The notes under the pieces: generated by a model
Databases searched by the model: none
What the model was told of the DNA's origin: nothing
The model's input: the letters and a program-made list of their open reading frames with translations, nothing else
Part shown: in pieces, positions 11,891-24,185 of the stretch
How the letters are laid out: each line of letters starts with the position of its first letter
Numbering within the stretch: position 1 is the stretch's first letter
Assembly: GCA_028564705.1 (NCBI GenBank)
Contig: JAPXFQ010002814.1
Span: 682,001-746,000 of the forward strand
Direction: 5' to 3'
DNA length: 64,000 nucleotides
Source: Apricaphanius iberus
Lineage: Eukaryota > Chordata > Actinopteri > Cyprinodontiformes > Aphaniidae
Program-made: the position numbers and the translations under genes

Positions 11891-12100
11891 AACACAAACC
11901 CTGTTCACGAAATGCTCCTGGACGTCATTACCTGGGTGGGCATCCTGCTTTCTCTCGTGTGCCTGCTCATTAGCCTCTTCACCTTCTGCTTTTTCCGAGG
12001 CCTCCAGAGCGACCGCAACACGATCCATAAGAACCTGTGCATCAGCTTATTCATAGCAGAGTCCCTGTTCCTGGTGGGGATCAACCGGGGGGACCAGCCG
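11891..12100 (+). CDS. adgrl3: adgrl3 exon: TM1-ICL1-TM2
   Basis: 210 nt, 70 codons, phase 0 at both ends. The acceptor is tcttttgcag and the donor ccg|gtaaga. It encodes the end of the stalk (NTNPVHEM), TM1 ([19 protein letters not shown]), the first intracellular loop ([15 protein letters not shown]) and TM2 up to the first extracellular loop ([12 protein letters not shown]). The [11 protein letters not shown] stretch is a signature of the latrophilin seven-helix domain. The GPS cleavage site and tethered agonist would be encoded in the preceding exons, outside this window. The frame is open upstream to a Met at 11831, but that is intron read-through, since a strong polypyrimidine-AG acceptor lies between. 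The NRGDQ sequence replaces the NRTDQ I recall in mammals, removing a glycosylation sequon. Confidence 0.96.
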
Positions 12101-14238
12101 GTAAGAATAACAGGGAAAGCTGTTCACTGTCAGACGATATCCAAAGATATTTTCACAGTTTAATTTTAAAAGAGCTTTTTAAAATGGAACTTAATCACTT
12201 CACATTCTATATTCAATTCATTCTTATAGATTTTATATCATTCAAATTAAAAACAGATAAAAAAATTATCTCCAAAATTTGTTCTAATAAAAGTCTTTAT
12301 TTAAAACTAAAAGCTGCAGAGTACAGTGTTTAGATTAACTGTTTGGTACAGTAAAAAGTATCTGTTTTTATCTCCAAGAAAGAAGAAAATAATTTAATTT
12401 AAAGTATTTTTGCTTTCAAAACATTTTGAAATCCCTGTTTATAAGGTTAATTGATTCATATTTGGAGGGGAAATGTGACATCATTATTCAAACAAAAGTG
12501 TAGTTTTTACTAAATTCTACTAAATCCTGTTTTTATCAAGAGCCACTTTGTGCACTCCTATTAGCGAATAAAAATTCACGACATATGACTAATAATAAAC
12601 CATAGGAAATATGTGCTAGAATAGTAAAAAAATAATCCACATGCAGTGTAAACACTATTTTCATGTCAGTTTCTTTCTATTTCTTTCTAGGATATATTTT
12701 TAGCTATCCCTCAGCAGCATGAATGGGACATGAGACACTCTTTGTTCTAAAATTCTATTAAATTGATTTGTCCAAGAATGCTTTCCAGTTAAACTTCTTA
12801 GATATTTGTAGCCTGCTGACGGCTTTACCTGGGCGCGGGAGAAGGAAACCTTAGATGGGTCCCTACCCATGACATTCCGTAGCTAGTAAAAAAAAATGTT
12901 TTCTTACGATCGAAAGACATAATTAATCTTTTTTCTTATTCTTTTCTTCCCTTCCTCCCCTCATATCTTTTTCATACTTTGAATCTTAATTTTCCTCTTT
13001 AGAACAGATTTGAGATGGTATTCCTGCTATGGACAACTAACAATGACCCTAATCCTAAAAATGACAGTTATTAATACTTTATATGTGATCATTTTATTTA
13101 TTTCCTGCGTTGAGGTCCAGCTGCAAGAATGTTATTGGCAGGTTCATCAATCTACTGCAAATTATGAAAATAGTCTGACCTAGTTGTAAAGATTCAGAGG
13201 TTTTTAGTGATATTAGAGCAAAACACACAGAAATGAGAGAGTTCCAGCAGTAGTTTGCATATAGGTAGCTATACCTGGAACCTTAGGCGTTTTCCTCAAG
13301 TGACAGTGCTATTTGTTTATATTGAAGTGATACATATATTAAAGTTATATCAAAGTGATGGAGCACTTGCTCGATCTAGAGCATAGGGACAGATAGAGGT
13401 TCCATATTTCCCCCTCTCTGCCTGGTATTTTTTTGTTCTGTAAAAATTGTGTTTCTCTCTTCTGGGTCCTATTCTTCTTGTATGATTTTTTTTTATGTAT
13501 TTATTTATTTATTTTTGCTGCTGTTATGACCTAATGTATCCTTGTGGGACAATTAAATAATTATTCTATTCTCTTCTAATAACGTAAATGTTTTGGAGCA
13601 ACCAAGTGTAAGTATCAACTACGCATATTTGGAGGGAGCTAAAGATTAGGGTGGCCATCCAACCTAAAAGACCATGAGCTTTTTATTCAGGTTAAGGTGG
13701 TCAACAATAATAAAGGGGCTTGAATGCTGCAATGGCAATAAAGCCTGTCCTATTGATAACTGAGGAAGGTATATAGCAGGTTAATTTGGAGATGGTATTT
13801 AATTTTTGATTATCATTTGGGATTTGCAAACTATTGGGTTTTAACATAAATGATTTAAGTGAAAATATTTTAAGGGTATGACTAGTTTTAACCTTTTCTG
13901 TCATTAAAATTACATTTTACCCTTATTTTACGAGATGAGGAAAGATTTTAATTGAGTACGAAAAAGTTTACTTATACAGCCTTTTTTTCAACTATTTTCC
14001 CAAAGGGCTTAATGACAAAGAAACCCATTAAAATGATAATTATGTACCATAAGAAAAGAGCCAGCCAAACTTAAAGATTCTTTAAATAAAATCTCTTCAA
14101 CTGCTTTTTAAAATGTTCAAAAGTCAAAATTGTATATAATACTGTGAGTCAGAAAAAATGTATAGAGTTAAATTTGATTGTAATTATAATGCAATGAATT
14201 CAAATCAAGTTGATCCTGAAATTACAAATGACTGAGTT

Positions 14239-14295
<57 letters not shown>

Positions 14296-16928
14296 ATATA
14301 TATAAACATAATATTTTACCTGTTTAAAATAAGGTGATTTTGGTCATTTTTTATGCTCATTTCTTTTTCAAGCTCAAGTCTTCTTACTTCCTGCCATATG
14401 ATTTGCCACAAAATGAAATAGAACGCAACTTCCAAAAGGAAAATGTCAATATGTACACAAGCCTGTCGAAACGCTTCAAGTCAGTTATTTTACTGTCAGT
14501 GTGTTTGTCTGTCAAAATGAATCTCCCCCTTAAGTGTGTCCAACATCTTGAATTTTCCAACCTGAAATGTTTTTGGAAAAGCTATAACCTTTTGTGTCTT
14601 GCTGTGCTGAGAGTGGAGCTCCCCCGCTGAGTGTCAGTAGCCCTGAACTATTTCGTTTCTGTTTGGCTCACTAAAAAGAAATACTGGCAAAAAAGAAGTG
14701 AGAGGCATCTATTAAACAGGATCTGCCTCCCATTGATGTGCAGAAGTACACACATGGTTCAAAGTTCACTTATAGACTCTCACAACAACTCACTTGGTGA
14801 TAGATCACTGTTATATAGAACTCCTTCAACCCCACAGCAACCTTCAGCTAAAATTCATTTTTCAGCTACTTCAGGCTAATCTGGATTAGAGGCACAATAC
14901 CCTAAACCTCCTTCTTGTGTAATACTCGGAGATTGGGTAGAATTTATTTTCTGGTGCAGCTCCACTGTGGTAACAGGTGGAAGGACGCTGTCACTTCAGT
15001 CATTTTCATGAGTGTACGCTCAATACTCGTAGAGCAGAAAATTGGGGAGTCATTTCATGCTTCAAGCTCAGCAAAGGGCTTTAAAGAGACAGTTTAAGAT
15101 TTTTTTAAACTATATTCACCTAAAAGCGTTTAAGCACACAATATTTTACCTGCAGTAGATCATTTTGTGGTAGATATTTTTCTTTTTCATTTAGACCAAG
15201 ACCAAAGTTAACTTTCTGCTGTTTTAAAAGACCTTAAGATCAAAGATGTCACAGCAATTTTGGAAAATGTAATGGTGCAAGTCAAGGTTTTGGCTGAAAT
15301 CAGCCTCATTTGACAGATGTAGAACCAAATTTAAACCTACATTTTGCTTTTTGTTTCCACGTGTTTGCACTTCTAATGATATCACATAATGCAACTGAGT
15401 TTTCTTACATTTTAGTTTGTTTCCTCCATCAGAGATGTTTGCTTACATCTGATCCTGTATGTGAGAACAGTGAATAGGGTGTAATAGCCAGATGTTATTA
15501 TCAAAGATCCTCATTTATCACTCCAAACCTATTCAGAGTTAGCACCACATTGCATGCACTTGTAGTACAGTCAGTGTTTTTACTAATTGAAGCTCTTTAA
15601 TATTTTTGCTTTGTAGAACAGCTTTAATTCATATTAGACTGTCAGTAGGAGTTTCATACCGGAAGATCATTGGTGGTGCACTACTTCCTTTTCTCAATTT
15701 GTGTAAATATTTCATTTCCAATTGTACACAAATATTTTCAATTTGTGTAAATAATCAGTAACTTCCATTTCAATAAACATCTGATTGAAACCGAGCTACA
15801 ATTAAAAGTTTGATCAGGTAGAATGTCACAATAGTCTTGGAACCTCTTCATCCAGCCGTTGTCTTTAGCTTCTATGCTCAGCTAATCTTGATCTGTACTA
15901 TACAAAGAATCAAAGAGAATCTTGAAGTTGGGTATTAAACTCCTTTAGTTCACTTTTTGCCCCTCCAGCCTCCATATCCTTTTTGGATGCTAATAAGGCA
16001 TACAATCTGTTTAGGTTTCCCTTTCCTGGAATACACAAAGCTATCAGTCTTTGTGATCATTATTATTATTATTAACCTCCATTAAGCATTTTGCAACTTT
16101 CAAATGATTGTGAATGTAAATGTCAATTATAAGAAATGATATACTTCTACTTTTTTAGGCCTTAGCCAATCTAAACACATCTATATTTTGCTGTTGGCAC
16201 GTAATAACCGTCAGAAGTTAAAAAACTTCAGACCATACTTTAGTCAGAAAGCTAACTTCCTGTGAAGGTAAAGATAATGCTTCAGCGCCTGCACCTTTTC
16301 CTCCTATAATGTTTTATGGGTATGACTCACAGCCCAGCAGTTGAATCACTTTCCTGGACTGCAATTAATGTCCACTCAACCTCTTAGTTATTAAACTGAA
16401 CCCATTCCAGTAACAAAATACTCTAGTTATGTCCAACTGTGCCAATAATTGGATCAATCCATGTAAGTGCGGGAGCAGACATGAGGAGAGGGGCTCTCTG
16501 CTGTATTCTATTCGGGCACAAAAAGGTGGTGTGCATCCACAGTATGGGCCTGCACCTGGTTGATGCTGTTGTCCTAACTGGATCTTGGACAGCAAACTCC
16601 AGTTTTTCATATTTTTCTTATATCCATGCCAACTACAGCAAACAAGAATTCATGGGCTGTGCCGTTCTACTGCCAGTCACCAAAGGCAAAGATCCAAAGG
16701 CTTCAGCCAAACAAAGCATTGCCATTTTAATTGTGAGAAACACTGACTCAGGGAGGTCAGGAAAGCCTGCCGAGTGGAATAACTTGGACGAATCATTTGC
16801 CATTAGATTTTTTTAGTTTTTAGAAGGAAATTTAAAATGTTAAAGATTGAACATAAGTAATGATCAAACTGGTTTGTTCTTTTTTTTCTCCCCCTCCCAT
16901 CATCTCTGTTACCGGAAAATCTTCCTAG
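12101..16928 (+). other. adgrl3: Intron between the TM2 and TM3 exons
   Basis: 4.8 kb of AT-rich intron with GT-AG ends (gtaaga and ttcctag). It contains a (TA)n microsatellite at 14242-14305. At about 13510-13585 a tail (tgtatccttgtgggac followed by attctattctcttct) resembles the 3' ends of fish LINE copies. Open frames (98 codons at 14334, 125 codons at 16439) show no recognisable domain. Confidence 0.85.
14242..14305. repeat. (TA)n microsatellite
   Basis: A long, nearly perfect AT/TA dinucleotide run, slightly broken at its 3' end (taataatata). Confidence 0.95.
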
Positions 16929-17149
16929 ATTGCATGCGCCGTTTTCGCTGCCCTGCTCCACTTCTTCTTCCTGGCAGCCTTTACGTGGATGTTCCTCGAG
17001 GGGGTGCAGCTCTACATTATGCTGGTGGAGGTGTTCGAGAGCGAGCACTCACGCCGGCGATACTTCTACCTGGTGGGTTACGGCGTGCCGGCTCTGATTG
17101 TGGCTGTCTCAGCGGCGGTGGACTATCGCAGCTATGGAACTGAAAAAAT
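16929..17149 (+). CDS. adgrl3: adgrl3 exon: TM3-ICL2-TM4
   Basis: 221 nt, entering in phase 0 and leaving with two bases of a split codon. The acceptor is tcttcctag and the donor at|gtgagt. It encodes the top of TM3 with the conserved disulfide cysteine ([18 protein letters not shown]), the TM3/ICL2 region ([20 protein letters not shown]), a basic HSRRRYFY junction, TM4 ([16 protein letters not shown]) and the second extracellular loop start (DYRSYGTEK). [15 protein letters not shown] is highly characteristic of latrophilins. The split codon joins the next exon as Ile, giving EKICWL where I recall EKVCWL or DKVCWL in mammals. A 125-codon open frame just upstream (16439-16816) is intronic and unrelated. 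Confidence 0.96.
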
Positions 17150-17579
17150 GTGAGTAAAATTTCAAAGTTATGTCTCATTATTTGTGTTACCAAAACTGTA
17201 TATGTTTAGATAAATCATTCATTGAAGATATATACCTTTTACCAAATACAGGAAAAACCCAAACATTATTAGCTGCTTGTAATGTCATTTATTTAGTGTG
17301 AAGTATTCGTGGAACATATGGTACTACCATGCCACAAAATTTATGTTTTTGCAGCTTAGTGCATGGAGTCTTATAGTTGTTTTTTTCAGTTTTTATTGAA
17401 GAAATCAAATTCTAAGCTTTTGCATATTGTTCTTGCTGTTTTTTGTATACTTGTTAACATCTTCAGAAAAAGAAAGGTTGAATTGTTGCCAATAAAGTAT
17501 TATGGAAAACTAAGAAAAGCCTTTCAGCTAGATACTCTAAGGAAAACCAAACACAACAAATTAGCATGACCATATCATA

Positions 17580-18060
17580 TCAACTGCAAAGTCTTATTGA
17601 TGGAGGGATGATGATTTGGGCTTGTTTTGCTGTCATGGGATCTAGGTACCATCTAGTTCTTTAATAGTATTTGAAGTTCTCTGTGAATGAGTATTCTTGA
17701 GTCAAATGTGAGCCATTCTGTGTGACTGCTTGGGTTTGGTCCAATTTGGATCAAATTATAGGAATTAGGTTCAAGCAAATCACCAAGCCAAACGATAGAA
17801 TGGCTTGAAAAGAAAATAACTAAGCATTTGCAATGGTGCAGTGATGAGTACAAAAATTAATTTCTGCATCCTTTTGTAACAAAAGGCTATGTTGAAAATA
17901 AAAGATTTCTCGCCATCAATATGAAGAAGATTAACAATGCCACATACAAGTCTAAAAATGAGTTGTTTTTGGGAGTAAGTGGTTCTACAAACTGTTTGAT
18001 CATGGGGTTACCTTGGTTTTCCTACGACGGCATTCACATTCAATAAAATCTTCCTTTTAC
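17580..18060 (+). mobile_element. Tc1/mariner-like transposase fragment (group B), decayed
   Basis: The order and content of blocks (atgatgatttgggcttgttt; gagtcaaatgtgag; agcaaatc; agaatggcttgaaaag; gcaatgg; ggttctacaaactgtttgatcatgggg) follow a known vertebrate Tc1 transposase gene from the GGG-motif region to its 3' end. Stops and frameshifts are frequent, so no reading frame survives. It clearly differs from the group A copies. Confidence 0.6.
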
Positions 18061-18505
18061 AGTAACTAAATGTTGTGTCAAAATACTGGATGTACCTTTT
18101 GGATGAAAGCTAAAAATACCAAATAAAAGAACAGCCAAAATATAATCGTAAATAGCATCAGGGTCGTCTGGTTTCATGATGATTTTCTTGATTTAATATG
18201 TAACTGATAAATTCCCTGGACGGCTTAATCAATTAAGTTTCAGTTTAATCAAGCCGAAGTAGTGACCTGGTGGTCAAGCACTTACCTTGTTTTTGCTAAA
18301 CGGTGAATTAACCTTCCCTCAGTGCTAACAGGTTGGCCTATCAGCAAAAGCATGTTGGCAGTAGTTTGACTTAGTCATTGAGAGAAAACTCAAAGTTAGC
18401 TATTTCAGTATCTGTAAGGAGTTTAAAACAAAAACTAGAGCACAAAAAATTATGTCATAAGCTTTTTTTGTTTTTGTTTTTTACAATATGTCCGCATTCA
18501 TTTAC

Positions 18506-18630
<125 letters not shown>

Positions 18631-21304
18631 AAAGGAACTTGATTCTTTTGTGAATCAGACTAGCAGACTGGTGTTTTAGGAATATTGTGACAATACAGTC
18701 TAAATTGAGATCCTTAATGATCACATCATCAGCTTTATTCTTAGTAGCAGTAGTGTAAAGGCAATAAATCATAAAAATAATAATTATATTTTTGCTGTAA
18801 AATATGGTTTTCCTGATGTTTTACCACAACTGCTTATTTCACACATGATGAAATTTCATCTCTACTTCTTAATATTTAATGACAGCCTATTATGATAACA
18901 CCATTCTTTAATGAAATCAAAATATGCTAAAGCCTGTATAATCAGGCCATAGCTATGCAACAAACTGTGATCAGAAATCGGACACAAAATTATAACTGCC
19001 GCATCTCCGATCACCTGTAAACTTTTGTGACAAAGGCTGCCTCATGACGAATGCTTTGCTTGGTCTCTAAACTGCAAAATAGACTGCAGTCACTAAAGCA
19101 GGGGATCACTCTCCATTTCTCTCTGTTAATCTCTGGCCCATCTGAGAATAATGAAGACCAGCATCAGCAGTTTCCTGAGATGTTTATCACGTATGCCACA
19201 CACACATGGGCCGGCCACAGAACTGGAAAGACGGTACATTTGTAGATTGGCAGCGCAATAGTTCTTGGTGATGGATGAGGTGATAGCTGCCACCGCCTGA
19301 GCCTTGGCATCATGTGAATAATTAAAGCCTGCCACCGGTGGAACAATTATATGCTGCCATTGAAGGATGAGGCGGCAGATAAAGCATGACACGTGGTGAA
19401 TAGCAAAAGGTAGTGGTGGTGTTGGGTGAAGTGGGAGGGATGGGACGTTGTCCTGCTGCAAATTGGTTCTCGGTGCTGTGGCTGCATTATTATGGGCGGG
19501 GTCACTTTGAGCAGAAATATCCAATAAATTGCGATGACTTAGTTGCAGCAGATGGATGAAGTCCTGTAGTCTCATGGTCAAGCAGATTGTGAGGTCTTCT
19601 TTTGATGTCAGATCAAAGATGATTTTTACTTTAAATTCCTTGGGAGGAGCTCTAAATGTGCCCTTGAGTAAAGTTTGTGGTGTTAGACTGCTGGCGGTCG
19701 CCAGTATAACAAATTTTATCAATTTTCTCACCACTTTTCTGTTAGACTCAGTACTGTAGTTGCTGATACAGTGGTGTGTTAGCCCTTTCAGATTCATTGA
19801 GCATGTGCAACAAGGGTGAATGTGGTTAAAAAGTGCTCCTATGGAGTCTTAATTTAAGAACAAGATAGCACACATTCAACCATTCTCAGAAAATGAGTTC
19901 TTTATATCCTGAAGCTCCTCACAATCCCACTTACTTACCTATAAAACAGATCCATTTTGATCTTTTAAAGGAATTGTAATATGTTAGTTACATGTTAGAT
20001 GGGAACTGCTGAAATGATATAATTATAATGAAATAATATTTTGTCAATTGTCCCTGACCAGATTTTTTTCTGAAAAAAACATACAGGAACGTACAAGAAC
20101 TTCTGACTGGGTAGTTTTCTTGTAGTAAGGTGCTGGAAAGAGGACAGCAAGGTTGTCTTTTTTTGTCATAGTGATGCATTTATTTCTTTATCTTTCCAAA
20201 AACGAACTGAAATAAAAGTCCAAGTCGGTGTTTCTGTGCAATAACTTAAAGCTTATGACAGCCTGTCAAGTCATGTTATTATACTCTGTGCTATTTTCTC
20301 AAAAATAACTCTGGAAATCAAAATGCGATTCAGGATTTCAGATATAGCTTTTAAATAAATTGCTGCTCGTGATGCGGAGATGCAAAGACACTGCTTTCGC
20401 TGTGAGGATAGGCATGCATCCACTCAGTGCAGATTTGTTCCCTGCAATGCCAAGAAGGCAGAGCACAAGGTGCTGGCACAAGAGCGGCATTTGTTTAAAC
20501 TGGCAGACATTAGCATTTATTATCACCCGGGTCTGTAGGAGCAGCACAAGAAAAGAAAAAAACGGAGAGAGAAAAATGCCGGGGGGGGGGGCTCATAAAA
20601 CTGGCTTTGCATGCACCAAAAGACAGACACAAGCATGACAAGAAGTGGCGTAAAGGAGGTATGAGGAGGCAGACAGAAGATGACAGCCCCTAGCTCTTGC
20701 CGCCTACCAACTCTTTAAATCTCACTGTGATCTGAAGAGGAAGAAGAAGAAACATGAACAATATAACCTTGAGCATAATTTATAACATCGACATTTGGAA
20801 CATGAGGTTTTGATGAGCTGCCAGACTTCTGTGACTGCTGTTCCGCTTTTGTTTGTGTATGTTTTGTGTTTTATGCGTCCATGTGTTGGTCTTTTTTTTG
20901 TGTAGTTTTTTTTGTCTCCTTCTCTGTCTTTTCTCATCCATTGATACCAGAGAGGAGACGTATCGACTCCCAGTAAAATGAAAGCAACACTTTTGTCGTA
21001 TCGCTTCTTATGTTGTGTTTTATCTTGTTTCAAAGTGTCGTCTGCTACTTTGCGGAGTTGTTTGGAGGCAAAGGAGAAAAATGTCCAGACTGCCAAAGAA
21101 CCTTGTTATGTAAATTAAATGCCAATTGCGGCAAATATTGAAGATGCTGTGCTTTGTTTTTCCTTTACAGCAATCACAGGAAAATAACTTTTGTCATTTT
21201 CCTACTCTTCCGTACCAAGATTGAGTTGAGTTTGAATTCATTTGGAAGCTAAGTCTCCTTTCATGCAGCATTTTGATGCACATCGAGATACGTTGCACAT
21301 TGTC

Positions 21305-21395
21305 TTTTGCCAACCACAAACTTCATTGTTCTTTATTGGCATTGTCTGTGATAGAACAAAACAAAGTGTGCATTAGTGTAGATTGAAGGAAACTG
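21305..21395. mobile_element. Tc1/mariner-like fragment (group A), opposite-orientation terminal piece
   Basis: Blocks aaccacaaacttc, ttattggcattgtctgtgatagaac, aaagtgtgcatt and attgaaggaaa match the 5' terminal region of the Tc1 group A family (compare 46430-46510). No coding sequence. Confidence 0.5.
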
Positions 21396-22977
21396 ATGCT
21401 GAAAACATTAACACACATTTTTATTCGAGCCCATTTACTCTGATCATGTACCTTTTGACAAAAGGCACAATCAGCAATTCAGTTTCTCAGTATAAATCCA
21501 GCTATTATGTGAAAAGAAGACTAGAAATATTCAGCACATATATAAACCTAAGTCATGTCGGTCCATCACCACTCAGGGGTACTAAAGTACAAATGTTAAA
21601 GGGCCACAAAAATTATTTTTACCTTTCAAAGATCAGTTTACTATCTTTTGTCAGTCAATTCAGCTTCAGTTCAGTTTCAATTCAGTTTATATAGCACCAA
21701 TTTGCAACAATTTGCTTGAACAAAACTTGTTTCTGCATCAGAAAAAGACTTCTTGTGCTTCCCCAAAATCCATGAAACTCTGAGGGAGCATTCTGTTGCT
21801 TTTTGTTGTTGAGTCATAGATTTAACTAAAATCCTTCTGGCAGCTTCATAAAATGGCCTCATTGCCTTTAGTTTTGTTGCACCTACCTCAGATTTACGAG
21901 AAAATAGTATCTTTAAAACTTGTGTCCTTGCTATCTTAACTCTTTCAAATTGGAAACCTTTATCATTGCAATGGTTTCTTGGCAAATTAAGCACTTGGAT
22001 CTGGTGCGTGATGGAGCATGAATGTATTGAAAATATTCAGTTTGTTCATCTTTAAACAGTCTATTTTAATTGTCCAGTTTTCTTTTAAAAGCGAAGTAAC
22101 AACACTGCATTAGTTTTCCTATAGGATAACTGCAGACAAAGAATAGATTAATGAGCAGCTTCGGAAGTGAAAGTAAACGTGTCACTCACAAGGCTGATAG
22201 CACATAGAAAATTTGCAATGTTGCTCTGTTCGGGAGCCGACACACAGGCATAGTGGGTTCTTCCTGTTATTTAAATAAAGTTCAAACAATACAGCACTGC
22301 TTAAGTGCAAAAAATTTGGATATATTGAAAGAATTGCAACTGCAAGGCCAGAAATATGTGGTTTGCAGGAAGGATTCCAGGCCACCTGATTTACAGATAC
22401 TGATCTAAACTGACAGACATGGGAGGGAGAAACAGCTAGAAGGATCCATGCATACTTTGGAGGAGCTGCACAGATGGATGACTCAAATAGAAAAATCTGT
22501 TTATAACACAATAGTTGAGCAGTCTTAATGGAATCACTGTTGAAATAAAGATATACAATGCTCAGATGAAATCCAAAATGCGAAACATAGCATGGTACAA
22601 AAATAAACCATCTCCATGAATCCTGTGAGGCAGGAACAAGAAAGCTACTCAGAGTGAGTGATGCATGGAGCTAAATCAGAGCAATTGGTGGAAGAAAATC
22701 CTGAAGTGCTGGTATCCTGCGGCTTTTTTGATGCACCCCTGGCTCAACACCCTCCTCGGGGAGCTGTCAAGCACTACACACTCCTGCTAATAATTATTAA
22801 TAATTAATAATTAATTAATTATATTATGATTATTTGAGCCATGCGAACTACAGTAGGCACATATCTAAAAGTTCCCGGGCATCAGTTGCAAAGAATATAC
22901 ATTTTAGAGCCCTTAGTCAAAAAGCAGCACAAAACACGACTGCAGTGAAAAGGTTGGTTCTGCTAAGTACTTTATGG

Positions 22978-23100
22978 AGAGGGCTGAATACAAACGGATG
23001 CAACTTTTAGATTTTTTTTTTTTTTTTTTAAATGTTAAAAACATGCATGATTTTCATCACGTTTAACAATGAGGCATAACTTTGTTACGCTGTATCACAT
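22978..23100 (+). mobile_element. Tc1/mariner-like fragment (group A), terminal region
   Basis: It starts gagggctgaatacaaacgg and continues through an expanded T run (23009-23029), gcatgattttcatcac and aactttgttacgctgtatcacat, in the same order as other group A termini in this window. Confidence 0.55.
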
Positions 23101-24118
23101 ACCATTTCAATGATGAATTTGTTGCAAGACAAAATGATGCAATGTGTAAATACAGCAAGGCATGGTTTTAAAGATGACACATTTTTCAGGAATTATTTCC
23201 CCATCCTTCCAGTTACCGCTTTTAAAAAAGTCCCACAAACACTTTAATTCTCCTTTAAATACTGTTGAACTACAGTTTGTTCCTGCCACTTCCACTTCCA
23301 CTGAGCGACCGCCGCTGCGGCAAGAGCTGTAATTTTCCAGCGGCCAAAAATGGAGGCGTCTATCTGCTGCAGCGGCGGAGATTAAAAGATTAATAATTCA
23401 ACCACAGGTCATGAATCACACTTTTCTCCCCCTTATTTCAAATGAACACTGTCACCTTCCGCTTGCCCTGTTTCTGTTTCATCTAGATTCTTTTTGGCAG
23501 AGGGTGTGATTGACTTTCCATATTGTTTTTGTACAAAGCGTGAGGTCAGGCGACCACTTTATTATGTTATTGAAACAATGATGGCGGCTTCCACACAGTG
23601 ATCACAGTTAACGTGGACATGTAGGAGATGTCAGTGGGAATATAAAGGACCATCGGGGTCAAGGTCAATCTAATTCCTTTGGAGTGAGACAATTAGGTTT
23701 CGATTCCAGAATAATTGAATTCTAATTTGCCACTTTAACCCTACAAACTGAAACAAAAAAAAGATCGTATTTCTGCTCAATGTCTTGTCTTTTATTTCTT
23801 AGGACTGATGCCATTTTTTTTTTTTCAGTATTTTCAGGTGCCATCATGGTGGTTATTGACAGTTAGAATCCAGTCTCCTCTAGATTTTAGATGATGGTTA
23901 TAATTCTTTAAGCCACTTTAAGCCAGCATGTTTTGAAGTGCCTATTTCTCTATGTCACTCCAGCCTCCGACTTGATGTATATCCCCTGAGCCGGAGTATA
24001 AAGCTATAACATCATATCTCAATTCCCCTCCCTTCACTTTTTTTCTCCTCATGTTCCCCATCCTGTCCCCTTAACTTCTCTTTGGATCCCCTTCACCTCT
24101 TGTTCTCTCTTGTTGCAG

Positions 24119-24185
24119 TTGCTGGCTACGCCTGGACACGTACTTCATCTGGAGTTTTATTGGACCCGCAACCTTGATAATTATG
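24119..24185 (+). CDS. adgrl3: adgrl3 exon: ECL2 to start of TM5
   Basis: 67 nt. The first base completes the split Ile codon from the previous exon; 22 codons follow, ending in phase 0. The acceptor is ttgttgcag after a pyrimidine-rich tract, and the donor is atg|gtaagc. It encodes [22 protein letters not shown]. The cysteine of the CW pair is the second-extracellular-loop partner of the TM3 cysteine, as in other family B-type receptors, and FIWSFIGPA opens TM5. The match to latrophilin-3 as I remember it is essentially complete. Confidence 0.95.

Noticed and set aside
16439..16816. 125-codon open frame just before the TM3 exon
   Set aside because: It ends before the polypyrimidine tract and acceptor of the TM3 exon, is in no continuous frame with it, and the protein is unrecognised.
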